Positions 9,541 through 20,390 of a DNA stretch of 64,000 bases are shown here, in pieces. The notes beneath the pieces are model-generated. The model worked only from the letters and a program-made list of their open reading frames with translations. It was not told the origin of the DNA and made no database searches. Each line of letters starts with the position of its first letter. The stretch's first letter is position 1. Made by a program: the position numbers and the translations under genes. Origin of the DNA: Neoceratodus forsteri (taxonomy: Eukaryota; Chordata; Ceratodontiformes; Ceratodontidae). The stretch spans positions 285,825,001 to 285,889,000 of the forward strand of contig CM028131.1 of the NCBI GenBank assembly GCA_016271365.2, written 5' to 3'.

Positions 9541-10125
9541 CATGGATTAAAAACAGCCCTATCAGCTAAAAACCATGACCTATACAATCTCCTATAACTA
9601 TGAACAACATCTAACACTACAACTAAATATTTGAAAAAAAGGGAACAAAGAGTAAAGATATCAGTTCTTCTAGGTAATGTAAGAAATCTGCTACAAGCAG
9701 TCAGCATAGATCTGTGATCCATAATGGCTAGGGAGTATCTAATGCCACTGGTCCCCGCTCACTCCTTCATGTTTTGCATGTGGTAGTTTTCCATCTAGGT
9801 AAGCCGTGAGCTAGCAGCTATTTCAGGAGTATACTCTTTTAATGTAAAAAAATAACTTCTAAAGATCACCATAGAAATATAGTCTTATTAGTAATGTTAG
9901 CAAACAGTTGGAAAAAGGGTAGGAAGGATAGGTATCCAGTGATGACAGCGACTGTAAAAGAGTGACTCATTTACAGCGCTACCCTGTTGGGCTACCCTGT
10001 CAGGGTAGTAATGGAATGCGAAAGCGACAGTACAGATGAGCAAGGGAGGGTGACTGGAGGGGAGGGATAGGGAAGAGAAGGGGAGGGATAGGGAAGAAGG
10101 TTTGTGTGGGGTAATGTGCCATGCT
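9541..10125. other. No gene or element recognised
   Basis: A 60-codon minus frame at 9722-9540 has no recognisable features. 9969-10007 contains a GCTACCCTGT direct repeat followed by its partial inverse (CAGGGTAG). 10040-10100 is purine-rich with a repeated GGGAGGGATAGGGAAG. Confidence 0.4.
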
Positions 10126-10243
10126 GCCACTGAGCTAGCTGTGTGGTGGTGAGGATGTCTAGCTTTGGAGCATCAGGTACTGGGTTCGGGACCTGGGACT
10201 GGGGAAAATGTTACTGCTGCCGTTGTTTTTTTTTTTTTTTTTT
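10126..10243 (+). mobile_element. tRNA-derived SINE-like head with T-tract
   Basis: GCTAGCTGTGTGGTGGTGAGG resembles a Pol III A box, and ~45 bases on, GGGTTCGGGACCTGGG resembles a B box (consensus GGTTCRANNCC). A run of 18 T follows at 10226-10243. The spacing is tRNA-like but no intact cloverleaf can be drawn, so this is a SINE relic, not a tRNA gene. Confidence 0.45.
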
Positions 10244-10385
10244 TGTCAGACTGTCTTCCCCCTCTCCAACATGCACCCACGAGAGTTGGTTACATTAAAT
10301 CGGGGTGGGGCAATCCCCATGAGGATGGGTGCAGGGGAAGCACCCCTCCTCACTTATAACTTGCCGGATATGTTGTTGCCCACAG

Positions 10386-10455
10386 GCGTACATCGCTGTT
10401 GTGCTTTTCAGCAATGTACACTCACTCTAATGGCGATCGCTCTTTTGCGATCGCA
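10386..10455. repeat. Two adjacent small palindromes
   Basis: GCGTACATCGCTG pairs with CAGCAATGTACAC around a 10-base loop (10386-10421). Then GCGATCGC occurs twice (10433-10440 and 10447-10454) separated by TCTTTT. Purpose unknown. Confidence 0.6.
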
Positions 10456-10755
10456 ATTATGACATGGAACCGGAAGGATATGATGGTAAATGGATGAGTA
10501 AAGCATTAGTATCAGTGTGTCAAGCTCTAACTAAATACATTTTTAGTAATTGTGTGAATTGGATGGCCAGTCATATCTGAGGTGGTGTGTGGCTGTGGTT
10601 AAATGCAAGATAGTGCCTGTGCTGGACCTACTGTGTGGATAAATGACCTACAGTGAGGATAAATACGATATTCTCACTGTAGGTCTGACCACTCAAAAAT
10701 ATTGCTATTATTTGCCACCATACAGATCTTCAAGCACTCAGTGAGCATATAGATA

Positions 10756-10756
<1 letters not shown>

Positions 10757-10797
<41 letters not shown>
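10757..10797. repeat. (TA)n microsatellite
   Basis: Uninterrupted TA dinucleotides. Similar tracts lie at 11129-11170 (after ATCT tetranucleotides) and 11390-11450 (with CA interruptions), all inside the inverted-repeat element. Confidence 0.9.
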
Positions 10798-10800
<3 letters not shown>

Positions 10801-11127
10801 ATATATGGGTAGCCTCAATAATACTATACTAAGTTATACAAAAATGTCCCAGTAACGCATCACTACTCTCAATAATACTATCCTGAAAAGTGATAATACT
10901 ATCTTTTTTGCTGATAATAATACAGTTCAAAGGTCATCTCCAACTGTAGTATTATCAATGGATCCATATATTACAAAAAATAACAGAAAGATAAGCATAT
11001 TACAAGGCAATAATACTATCTTGAGCTTTTGGGGACTTTAGAACCTTTTGAGCTTCCCTCTCAAGGTTCCATGTCTCAAAACCTATTGATGGTATCATTG
11101 CCTTGTAATACACACTATCTATCTATC

Positions 11128-11175
<48 letters not shown>

Positions 11176-11189
11176 TTATTATATATTTT

Positions 11190-11383
11190 TTTTTATTTAG
11201 TTGTTTAACCAGGTATAGCACACTAAGCTGAAAGCTTTTTTACAGGAGCGACCTGGGAGCACAAGGAGGTTAAGTGACTTGCTCAGGGTCACACAGTATG
11301 CAAGTGGAAGCTGTGGGATTCAAACCCAGATCTGGTCTGCTGGATGTCACCAAATTTGCAGCTCAGAGCCTTAGACCACTGCA

Positions 11384-11388
<5 letters not shown>
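11190..11388 (-). mobile_element. MIR-like (CORE-type) tRNA-derived SINE
   Basis: On the minus strand it reads CAGTGCAGTGGTCTAAGGC (A-box region), GGGTTTGAATCCCACAGC (B box), then CTGTGTGACCCTGAGCAAG and TCACTTAACCTCCTTGTGC. The last two are the well-known MIR segment. It ends in an AACAACTAAATAAAA tail at 11190. About 200 bp. A MIR-like SINE fits a sarcopterygian or tetrapod genome. Confidence 0.7.
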
Positions 11389-11424
<36 letters not shown>

Positions 11425-11604
11425 TACACATATATATATATATACACATACAATGGAGGTGAGGATAAAAATTGGCAAATAATAGCAATATTTTTGCGTG
11501 GTCAGACCTACAGTGAGAATATCGTATTTATCCTCACTGTAGGTCATTTATCCACAAAGTAGGTCCAGCACAGGCACTATCTTGCATTTAACCACAGCCA
11601 CACA

Positions 11605-12230
11605 GTATGTAGTAATTGGCTGGAGCCAGCAGTGCGAGCTATCAGCTCCAGCCAATCACATGCAGTTGCATAACATTCGGATGCCAGTCCGTCTTTCCCT
11701 CAACAGAGCCATTTCATTTCTCTGGTGTCTGCCTCAAAACTATCTCTCGCATTAATTTTCTTCTCCTACTTAAAGCACCATTACAAATACAATCCTCGCC
11801 TTCTTACCTGCCTCCATATCCCCGGAACGTAGTGCAGCTCCTTCTGATTGGTACATCCTCGGATAACACGCCGCCACTCCAGCTTATTTCCCCGGTCTCT
11901 CTGTTTAAGCTCCACCAGCTCCCCTTGTCTCCATAAATGCCCAATTAATCCAGCACCACCTCCCGGCTCACTTATGATCCCCCAGTCACAAGAACCTAAA
12001 CCAAAAACACACACAAAGCATCCGATGCATACCAATCGGCGCTTACTTCCTCCACTGGCCGCCGTGACCAACGTTTACTTCCTCCACTAGCCACCAATAA
12101 GCTCTCCTACTCGGCCGCAATAAAAACAACCACCCACTCCACTCGAATCCCTTGCTGCACATTCCCTGGAGCATCAAATTCTAGCACTTACTGACGTCTC
12201 TGGCTCACTGTGTGCGTGTGGTCAAATCAA
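11605..12230. other. Non-coding stretch with CCAAT and ETS-like motifs
   Basis: A perfect 12-bp inverted pair, ATTGGCTGGAGC (11615-11626) and GCTCCAGCCAAT (11645-11656), places two CCAAT boxes tail to tail. TTACTTCCTCCACT occurs twice 33 bp apart (~12043, ~12076), each holding an ETS-like ACTTCC. CpG dinucleotides are somewhat denser than elsewhere (12040-12110). It could be the remains of a promoter, either of a host gene or of a mobile element; no exon follows that I can recognise. Confidence 0.3.
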
Positions 12231-12331
12231 GCGCTCGCTTTCCACTCGGCCATCCTGAAAACAAAAAATATATAAAAACAAAAAAAGCAAAAAACCAAAA
12301 AGACTTAAAAAAAATAAATTGCATAAATAGA

Positions 12332-12484
12332 ATATGCCACAGTGTGACTGAGAATATAGTAAATATTCTCTCCTCATGAAGTTTGACCTTTGGCACCACT
12401 TGTGTCTCCGCCACTTGTGATGTCAAAGGTCAAACTGCACTCAGGGAGAATATCAATGATATTCTCAGTCAGACTGTGGTATAT
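12332..12484. repeat. 153-bp foldback next to a TA tract
   Basis: The left arm (ATGCCACAGTGTGACTGAGA ... GTTTGACCTTTG) pairs with the right arm (CAAAGGTCAAAC ... CTCAGTCAGACTGTGGTAT) over about 60 bases, with an internal loop of ~30. Both arms include AATATTCTC/GAGAATAT. The (TA)n tract at 12487-12541 abuts it. Confidence 0.8.
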
Positions 12485-12486
12485 CC

Positions 12487-12541
12487 CATATATATATATA
12501 TATATATATATATAGCTATATATATATATATATATATATAT
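12487..12541. repeat. (TA)n microsatellite
   Basis: TA dinucleotides with one interrupting GC near the middle, directly adjoining the foldback at 12332-12484. Confidence 0.9.
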
Positions 12542-12544
12542 AAC

Positions 12545-13080
12545 TCCATCATCTCATTAGGAGTTGCTGTTCAAAACAATACTTAATTTTGGCCCACTGA
12601 TATTAAGGCTAGCCATAGTATCAATGTAAAGCAAGACAAGGAAATATTTTCTGGAGGGGGGATCTATATATAGTTTGTCTTGTTTTTTTTCATGCAAATA
12701 TAAACAAATGCAAATGCCTACATTAATAAACGTAAACTTATTAGGGTGCTAGTGGTCCACAAGCTATGGTTCCAAAGAATGTTTATGTAAAAAGAACCAA
12801 ATATAATTTCTCCTGGTTGTCTTGAGTCAATCCACTTGTGTAGAAACTGACCTGGGAAAGGAACAAATGCATTCTGTTGTGTCTTCTAGTCTCTTGACAA
12901 AACAATGTGAGCGGGCTCATCCTGCGCCCCAGTCCATCAGCACTGCTTGTTATAGATAGTCTGCAGCTGGATAACGCAAGACATAAACATGAGCAGAAGC
13001 TGTGTAATTATTAAACGGTCAGTATCAAATAACGAAAACAAAAATTGAAAACAAAGTCTAGCTGGTGCAGTTTTAGACTG
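12545..13080. other. No gene or element recognised
   Basis: AT-rich, no long frame, no repeat shared with the rest of the window that I could see. Confidence 0.4.
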
Positions 13081-13081
13081 T

Positions 13082-13995
13082 TTAATCGTGTGGAGCCTCT
13101 TGGATCATCCTTTCACTTTGGATGTCATTGGAGTTACACAAGATAACTGAATTATCTGATTGGCTCATATTGTTGTCTGAGATTATTGACTGAATATCTT
13201 CTTCCTCCCATGAGAGGAAATCAGCACTGTCTGCCATCATGGAGAAGTGGGTATCAGATGCAGCAAAACCATGGAAAGACTTCTTATTTTGTGTCCCCTT
13301 GGAGATGAACATTGTAGTTTTGGGTCAATCTCTGGTAAGGCCCTTGCATTTTCTATTAATTGTTTGCCACTTTTTGTGCTGCACTATGAGAGGGAGAGTA
13401 GGTTTAAGTTTGGGGCTTGCTGTGCTGAGTTTAAAGCTTTGCGGCAAACTGTGTTCGGGAGTTCTTGCCATGGGCATGCCCCGTGTAGGGCCATCACCAA
13501 AACATTGAGAAGTTTCAAAAATATTGTGGTCATCAGGCTTTTTTAGCTTTTTCCAATGAACTCCCATGCAGAGTCAGTGCTTTTAAAAGCGCGTGTACCC
13601 CCATTCTTTGTGATTAACTAGGTTGCTAGGTATTTGATCCTGTATGGGACACCCTTTTGCTGTAGAACACCTCTGATTGCATTGTAGGCCCTTCTCTGCT
13701 TGACTACATCGGCTGAATAGTCATGAAATATAGATATGCGATTCCCATCTCAATAACATGTTTTCCTTTCCCTTGCTATCTTTAGAATCTCTTCCATTAT
13801 GGTGCATCTCAGAATGTTAGCTATGATGGGGTGAGGGTGCGGGGGGGGTCTTGTTTGGGTTTGGGGGATAAAGTTCTCTGGGTCCTCTCTATTTCCAGTG
13901 GCCAATTCCAGCTATACTCCAGAAAACTAGGTAACAAATCTTGTAAAAGTCATATCATATTCCTTCCTTCAACCTCCTCAGGGATATCAAAGAGA
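13082..13995 (-). pseudogene. L1-type ORF1 fragment (RRM and C-terminal domain)
   Basis: L1 ORF1p is the RNA-binding chaperone of the element. On the minus strand, across frameshifts, one reads FDIPEEVEGRNMI and a DLLPSFLE segment (RRM-like start), a proline-rich stretch, then SHIYIFHDYSADVVKQRRAY and NAIRGVLQQKG. The last part matches the ORF1p C-terminal domain pattern '..F.D.SA.....RR......L...G'. An acidic tail (SWEEEDIQSII) follows at 13312-13082. Several stops are present. The coiled coil that should precede it is not visible. Confidence 0.6.
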
Positions 13996-14095
13996 GGGCT
14001 TAAGCCCAAGATTCAATGTGGAGAAATAACTCCTCCCATATCTACTACAAAAGTCTGCCTCTTTCTGCAGCCCAATGCTTAGCACATTGGAAACA
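13985..14095 (+). repeat. Dispersed ~110-bp repeat (copy 1)
   Basis: It contains GAGGGCTTAAGCCCAAGATTC, CTACTACAAAAGTC and CTTTCTGCAGCCCAA, and matches 34045-34160 at about 85%. It directly adjoins the L1 ORF1 fragment. Family unknown. Confidence 0.6.
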
Positions 14096-14099
14096 CTTG

Positions 14100-14345
14100 A
14101 ACTCATGCATTCCTAGCTCTGGGCTACTGCGTGACATGTGCCTGCACCTTTTCTGTTTTCCTTGCTACTTTTTTCCCCATTTTTGTTCTCATTCTTTTTT
14201 CTCCAGCTTCTTTCAACCTCTCCCTCCGTTCGCCTCCTGTTTGTCTCCCCCTCCAGTCCTTAGTGCCCCCCTGCTCCTCTAGCCCCTCTCCTTTTTTTCA
14301 TCTCCCCCTCCCCTTCCCCTACCTCCTTTCTGCTTCTTTTGGGGG
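14100..14345 (+). repeat. Polypyrimidine tract
   Basis: About 240 bases of mostly C and T on the plus strand (CTCCCCCTCCCCTTCCCC and similar). Low-complexity, can form triplex in principle. From 14346 to 14655 nothing further was recognised. Confidence 0.75.
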
Positions 14346-14772
14346 TCTCCACTCCAATAAGCACTCCTGAGCACTAGTTCTGCTGCAGTTCACAGCAGAA
14401 TGCCGGCAACAAATGCAACTGCCAACAATCATCAGCCTCACAGTAAGTTTCACTCCTCATACCATGGCAACTCTAATTAACCATTTGAAGCACTTCACCA
14501 TGCACCTTCCTATGCCTAACTTGAGTTTCATTCAGCGCTCTGTTTCCACAGTTCAGAATTTGCCTCCACAATCAATTCACAACACCAGCTGTTCTCTACG
14601 TCCACTCCTGTAGCTTACGCAGCCACCGCTTAATTTCCCAGTCATAGTGCTCCTCTTAAACATAGAAACAGAGAAACACAGACTTTGACAGCAGATAAGG
14701 ACCACTTGGCCCACCCAGTCTGCCCATTTCCCTACCTACAGGATAAGCTGCATATCCTAGTTAACCAACAGC

Positions 14773-16342
14773 CTATTTCTTCTTACACCCCACAAGAATT
14801 GCCTTATGTCTGTCCCATGTATTCTTGAATTCTCCCACAGTTTTAGACCTCACAACTTCCTCAGGAAGGCTGTTCCATGCGTCCACCACCCTCTCTGTGA
14901 AACAATACTTCCTCACATTGCCCCTGAACTGCCCCCCACCATCTTTAACTTGGGTCCCCTTGTTCTTGCACATCTTTTTTTCTGAAAGATGCTACCCTCT
15001 TGGACTTTGTTGATTCCACTGAGGTACTTAAAAGTTTCTATCATGACCCCCCCTCCCTCCTTTCCTCAAGGGTATACATATTAAGCTCCTTTAGTCTGTC
15101 CTCGTATGGCTTCTTTTGCAGACCCTGCACCATTTTAGTTGCCCTCCTGTGGACTGCCTCTATCCTGTCTATGTCCTTGCAGAGATGAGGTCTCCTGAAC
15201 TGGACGCAGTACTCCAGATGGGGTCTCACCAACTGTCTGTACAGGGGGATAACAACTTCTTGTTTTCTGCTGGTGTTGCCTCTCCCTATACATCCCAGTA
15301 TACCCCCAGCCCTCCCTACTGCCTTCTCACATTGCTTACTAACCTTCACCTTGCTCATCTGATATCATTACCCTCAGTTCCCTTTCCATTTTTGTTGTTG
15401 TTACTACCTCCTCCCCCATTGTGTAATCTTCCCCTGGGTTTTTGTTTCCCAGGTGCATTATTTTGTACTTCTTTGCATTGAATCCAAGCTGCCATACTTC
15501 TGACCATTCCTCCAACCTTGCCAGGTCGCTTCTCATCCTTTCCACGCCTCCTTGTGTATCAACCCTGTTGCAGATCATTGTGTCATCTGCAAGGAGGCAT
15601 ACTTTTCCTTCCAGTCCCTCTGCAGTGTCACTTATAAATACATTAAAAAGGACTTGACCCAGTACTGAACCCTGCAGTACCCCACTAGTAACGCCTGTTT
15701 CTTCAGAGTGGACTCCATTTACAATTACCTTCTGTGTCCTGTTGTCCAGCCAATGTTTTACCCAGGCTACTATCCTGGGACCCACTCCCAGGCTGGTTAA
15801 TCTGACTATTAATCTTTTGTGTGGGACTGTGTCAAATGCCCTGCTAAAGTCTAGGTAGGCCATGTCCACAGCCCCTCCCTGGTCTACTACTTTGGTCACC
15901 CAGTCAAAGAAATCAATTAGATTTGTCTGACATGACATCCCCTCTGTGAATCCATGCTGCCTTGGGTCCTGTGCCCCACTGGCCTCTATGTGTTCAACAA
16001 TTCTTTCCTTCAGAAGTGATTCCATCATTTTCCCTACCACAGAGGTCAAACTGACAGGTCTGTAGTTTCCTGTCTCTGTCTTGGTCCCACAGTTGTGAGG
16101 GGGATCACATCTGCCTTCCTCCAGTCCTCAGGTACCACACCATCCTCCCATAATTTGTTAAAAAGGGTAGTCAGTGGTTTCACTAGTTCTCCCCTTAATT
16201 CTTTTAGAATTCTGGGGTGAATTCTGTCAGGCCCCATTGCTTTGTCCACCTTCAGTTTTAGGAGTTCTTCAGAACCCTTCTTCTGTGAAAGGACTGGGAC
16301 TGACCCCCCATCAAGAGTGCTTCTGTTAATTGGATTAGGCAC
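14773..16342 (-). pseudogene. CR1 ORF2, reverse transcriptase and C terminus (copy A)
   Basis: The blocks in order are KVDKAMGPDRIHPRIL, VVPEDWRKADVIPL, SLLKERIVEHIEASGAQD, RQHGFTEGMSC, AYLDFSRAFDTVPH, GVLQGSVLGQVLFNVF (usual PQGSVLGP changed), LLADDTMICNRV (ADD catalytic pair intact), GFNAKKYKIMHLG, then RPHLEYCVQF and the C-terminal FTERVVDAWNSLPEEVV. Three or more frameshifts (near 16047, 15345 and 15000) divide it. This order and the FNAKK.K.MH.G block are typical of the CR1 clade. Confidence 0.93.
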
Positions 16343-16626
16343 CTCCCTCCTCTCCTTTTGTGAATACTGGGCAGAAATATTCGTTCAGTATCCTGCTTTT
16401 TCACAGTCCCTCTCTTCCCACCCACTGTCCATTCTATTCAGCCTCACTATCCCTCCCTTTGTCTTTCTACACTCCCTGATGTACCTATAAAAGGTTTTAT
16501 TCCCTTTCTTAACCAAGTGGGCCATCTTTTCCTCAGTTTGGGCCTTTGCTATTCTGACTTCCCTCCCTCCCTGCTTCCTTCTGCCTTAACTGGTACAGCT
16601 CCATGTCCTGCCGCTTCTGTGTTTCC

Positions 16627-17638
16627 TTATACTTCCTTATACTTCCTGCATGCTATCTTTTTCTCCCTGACTTTCCACGCCACCTCTTTTGAGAACCATA
16701 GTGGCTTTTTCTTTCGTTTTGATTTATTGATTTGCTTCACACAAAGGCATGTTGCCTCTGTGATGGCAGTTTTGATGTTTCCCCATTGTTGCTCCACCCC
16801 TCCTTCTAGCCTGTTTGCTAGTGCTTTTATAAGACACTCTCCCATCTTGCCAAAGTCAGCCCTCCTGAAGTCCAGTACCCTCACTTTTGTATGGCTTGAC
16901 TCTGTAGCTGAGTTTATTGTGAACCACACTGTTTGATGGTCACTTGTTCCTAGATGGCAACCCACTTCTAGATCTGAGATCCTTTTACTGTCCCCATTTG
17001 AGAGTACGAGGTCTAAGATTGCTCCCTCATGAAACTAGCTGTCTGAGGCATGCCACCTGTAGGGCATCGAGAATGGCTTTGCTCTTGGATGTGGCTGCAG
17101 CAAATGTGCTCCAGTTAACATCTGGCATATTCAGGTCTCCCATCAACAGTATCTCCCCTTTCTCTGCCATCCTAAGAATGCCTTCTATCATTTTCTTGTC
17201 CATTCCCTCCCCCTGACATGGGGGTCTGTATACAACCCCTGTGCAGATTGTGGTGCCATTTCCAGTCTCTAAGGTGACCCACAGTGCCTCCTCTCCTCCC
17301 TTTTTACTCTTTTGTTCAGTTCCTTTTATCCCTTCCTTTACAAAGAGAGCTACTCCTCCCCCTCTTCTTCCCTCCCTGTCTTTCCTGTAGGTTATGTTCC
17401 CTGGTATGTTAACATCCCAGTCATGGTTCTCTGTGTACCATGTTTCTGTGACTGCTATGATATCCAGGCATCCCTCTTCCATCAAGGCCACCAGTTCAGG
17501 GAGCTTGTTGCCTAGACTACGGGCATTGGTACTCATTACCCTCCATTTCCTGATGACCTTACTCCTTTTTGTCCCTTCCCTGTCCTTATTGCCTTTGTCA
17601 CTTTCTCCATTTACCCCTGCCCTTCTCCCTAGTGACAT
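16627..17638 (-). pseudogene. CR1 ORF2, endonuclease domain (copy A)
   Basis: This is the AP-type endonuclease that nicks target DNA for target-primed reverse transcription. From 17638, the landmarks are STNARSLGNKLPEL (start of the fold), DIIAVTETW (catalytic Glu), GGGVALFV, GVVYRPP, LLMGDLNMPDVNW and, after a frameshift near 17027, HLGTSDHQTVWF with the SDH catalytic motif. A connecting region with FRRADFGKM and KKPLWFSKEV follows. Apart from the frameshift and one deletion of a few codons the catalytic residues are intact. Confidence 0.92.
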
Positions 17639-17728
17639 CTCTATTTTGGTCTTTACCTCATTTACTACCCTGACTTTTTTGGAGGGGCTAGGATTTTCCT
17701 GCTCCTTTCCCGTGCCTCCCCCCCTTCT

Positions 17729-18642
17729 CTAGTTTAAATGCTTGCCAATGAAGCATTTAAAATTATCACCTAGGATCCTGGTTCCCCTCCTGGACAGATG
17801 CAACCCATCACACCAGTATAGGCCTGCATCACTCCAGGTGGACCCCCAGTCCCCAATGAAGCCAAATCACTGAGCTTTGCACCAGTTTTTCAACCACTGA
17901 TTGAATTCCACAGTGTGGAGCACCCTAGCCTCACCTATGCCATAGACAGGCAGCACCTCTGAGAAGGTTACCGTGCGTGCTACTTGTCTAAGGCCCTCCC
18001 AACTCCACAAACTCTTCCTGCACTGCTCTGATCCTTTCTTAGCCAGGTCATGTGTCCCTGGGTGGACAATGACATCCAGCTCCCTCCCTGTGCAGCTGCT
18101 CAGCGATCCTGAGATTCACTCCCTGTCCCTCAAGCCATGGTGCCAGGCAGGCACCACCTCCCTCTCCTTCCTCCCCAGTTCTACCTTCCTAACAATGGAG
18201 TCCCCACCAGGAGTTGTTTCCTTCCCCTGTGGGGTCCCATGCCACCCTCCTGTGGGTCTCCCTTGTGGAGGTTCCCAGCATCCTCCTTGGTCTCCAATAC
18301 GGGTGCCTCCATAGAGGAACCATACTTTGCCAGAATGGCATAGGAATTGTGGAGAGGTACAACTGGAGGGATGCACCTCTGTTCCACCACCCTCACCCTC
18401 CCTGAGCCCACTGTGGTGCAACCGCTCCTCTTTCTTGGCAATCTCTGAGGCAATGGCAGTGGCCCTGGTGGTCCCTGAATGGAAGAGGAGGTCCCACAAA
18501 TACTGACCAACTCAGCCTGGAGATGAGCAACCTTCTCCCTCAGCTCAGAGAGGTGCCTGCAGATGGGACAACACCACATCCTCCAGAATGTCTCCCGGAA
18601 GACTGCTGCTCCACAGTCACTGCACTGCACCACTTCCATCAT
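17729..18642 (-). pseudogene. CR1 ORF1: zinc-knuckle plus SGNH/GDSL esterase (copy A)
   Basis: ORF1 of CR1 elements encodes a nucleic-acid-binding protein with a lipolytic-esterase domain. The start at 18642 gives a Cys-rich N terminus, CSDCGAAVF...CCPICRH (CxxC...CCxxCxxH), then a leucine-rich helix, a basic PRKRSG region and the esterase. Esterase landmarks are the nucleophile block GDSI (after LLVG), GTHDL for the usual GTNDL, WLKNWC..Q, FIGDWG and the catalytic Asp/His box DGLHLS near the C terminus. The protein ends GKHLN at the stop near 17729. At least two frameshifts or stops split it. Asn of GTND is replaced by His here. Confidence 0.85.
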
Positions 18643-18997
18643 GTCTCATTTCTGGCCCCTTCACTGTTGGAATCCTTACTCTTTCCTCTGTTTGTTTGTT
18701 TTTTTCTTCTCTCCCTACTTGCTTACTGTCTCTGTGCCCTTTAAGCTCCTGTTTATCCTGTTCTGAGACAAGAAGATCCTATATTTCTCAGTAGACCCCT
18801 TACTTGCTCAGAGGCAGATCTCCAGCAGCTGGGGGGGGAGAGCTACTCTTGCCCTTCTAGGATGGTGAGTCTTTGGTGGCTCTGTGATCTCTCACTTCCT
18901 GCTCCCAAACAGGAAGTTCATGTTGTCAGTCAAATCCTGTGCCTATAAAAGTAGAACTAGCTTTGGGTGGGAGGGAAGGAGGGCAATATAGACCCAA

Positions 18998-19371
18998 TAG
19001 AGAAGTCCAGTCACACAGCACTCCTTCCTCCTGGTGCTCTCTGCCAAGCCTCTGGCAGAATCTATCTAGGGCAGTGTTTAAATCTAGCTTCCTTCTAGCT
19101 AACCCACTCCACCTACTTAACAGGTCTTTCTACATGTAATTAAATTGCACAGATAACAATCCCCTTCAGCCACCTGAAAGTTACACCTAGATAACTGCTC
19201 AGATAACCATTCACTTCAGCTAACTCAGACAAACACACTAACTTTTTTTTGTGGTTTTTTATACCCTAAATTGAAGGTCCCAGTAGAAGAGTTCTACTTC
19301 TTTAGTCCCAGTAGAGAAGTCCAGTCATATAGCACTCTTTCCTCCTGGTATTCTCTGCCAAGCCTCTCGCA
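18998..19371 (-). repeat. ~315-bp-spaced direct repeat in the CR1-A 5' region
   Basis: A 58-bp block (GAGAAGTCCAGTCACACAGC ... GCCAAGCCTCT) at 18998-19055 recurs at 19313-19371 with about 88% identity. The spacing matches the ~311-bp repeat in copy E and suggests tandem promoter monomers. Confidence 0.75.
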
Positions 19372-19399
19372 TTAATATTTTCTAATTTTCCAAAGTTAA

Positions 19400-20390
19400 A
19401 GGAACCCTGCTAAAACTTCATTGATGGATTCAGTGAATCTCTGACCTACATCCACACTTCTAGGTTGCGAGCACTGCCTGTGCTTTTAAAGGGACAGGCA
19501 CCTATCCCTCAACCATAACCATCTGTATCCTAGGTACATAACCTAGTCAATTGCATTGAATGGTTAGCCTCTGCTCTCATACACTTCCTTCCCATTCTTC
19601 TTCCAATTGTCTGTTCCATTTCAATTTCTCCCGCTTGTTTATTATTCTACATGCTCAATCATTGGTGTTTCTTCCATTTCACAAGTTTGCTTCCTGCATT
19701 TCCATCTCACCAGTATTCATATTTCTTATCTGATTTTGTACCTCAGCTCTCGTTGCCTCATCTCGCTCAGTACACACCAGCAGCTCACCATCCCTAACTC
19801 TGCCTTGCTGGTGTTGAGTGCAAGTAGGCTTGTCTTGTCTACTGGGGATGAGAGTCCTCCTGTTCCACCAATATTCAACCATACCTTAATTCACCAGTCT
19901 CCATCCTTAATTCTACTGAGAGGTATCGAGTGAAGGCAAACTCATCCTGTCTGCTGAGGATGGGAGCCAGCGTCATCCACTCCAATCTGTTTCATTCACC
20001 ACTACAGCCTCTGTCCCTAACTCATACCTTGGTAGTATTTGCATGCAGGTAGCCAGCCACACCTACCAGGGATGGGAGTCCTGTTTCATCTATTCCATCT
20101 CAGTTACCAACCATATCCATCTACTCCAGACCTAGCCAGTCTACTGCTCTACCTTGCACCCATGCCAGTATCATGCATTGGTGGACTGTCCATGGTTACC
20201 AAGACTGGGAGCTTATCTCCTTTCCAGTCTCCATCCTACCATTACTAATATGCCTCCAATTTCTATCTGCATCATTGCTTAGTGCATTTCAAGTCCATCT
20301 GGCATAAATATATTTCTATCATACCGCTTCTTCCAGTTCCTTCCTCCTAAATTATATTATCTTGATTCTATAGGATCATCAGACCAATAT
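19400..20390 (+). other. Leader-like region with degenerate ~110-bp repeats
   Basis: Variants of CTACTGGGGATGAGAGTCC recur near 19840, 19950, 20062 and 20196 in a pyrimidine-rich background, spaced about 110, 112 and 134 bases. It leads without interruption into the gag-like frame at 20391 and could be its 5' leader. Confidence 0.45.

Larger units (their letters stand above)
10586..11604. mobile_element. ~1 kb element with 131-bp terminal inverted repeats
   Basis: 10586-10716 and 11473-11604 are inverted copies with about 96-97% identity over ~131 bases, starting TGTGTGGCTGTGGTTAAATG. Each arm contains its own hairpin, GACCTACAGTGAG...CTCACTGTAGGTC. The interior has several AATAATACTATC motifs, an inverted pair TATTACAAGGCAAT (10998-11011 / 11097-11110), three TA tracts and a MIR-like SINE. 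No transposase was seen. Superfamily not assignable: outer flanks show no convincing target duplication. Confidence 0.8.
14658..19380 (-). mobile_element. Nearly full-length CR1-type LINE, copy A
   Basis: A minus-strand element of ~4.7 kb in the expected order. A 5' region has ~315-bp-spaced repeats (19380-18660). Then come ORF1 with zinc-knuckle and SGNH esterase (18642-17729), ORF2 endonuclease (17638-16627), RT (16342-15041), the C-terminal region (14973-14773) and a 3' UTR ending GGTCCTTATCTGC...TTTCTATG. It is close in sequence to copy E (41.6-44.9 kb), and the 5' UTRs share CCCACCCAAAGC.AGTTCTAC and CTTTTATAG. A handful of frameshifts make it inactive. Confidence 0.93.

Noticed and set aside
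10126..10205. Functional tRNA gene
   Set aside because: A- and B-box-like motifs are present but no acceptor or anticodon stems form; better read as a SINE relic.
12205..12260. tRNA-like head on the minus strand (GATGGCCGAGTGGAAAGCG)
   Set aside because: Only an A-box resemblance; the best B-box candidate is ~100 bases away and weak.
13831..14082. Plus-strand 83-codon frame over the L1 ORF1 region
   Set aside because: Shadow of the minus-strand L1 ORF1 coding sequence and its neighbouring repeat.
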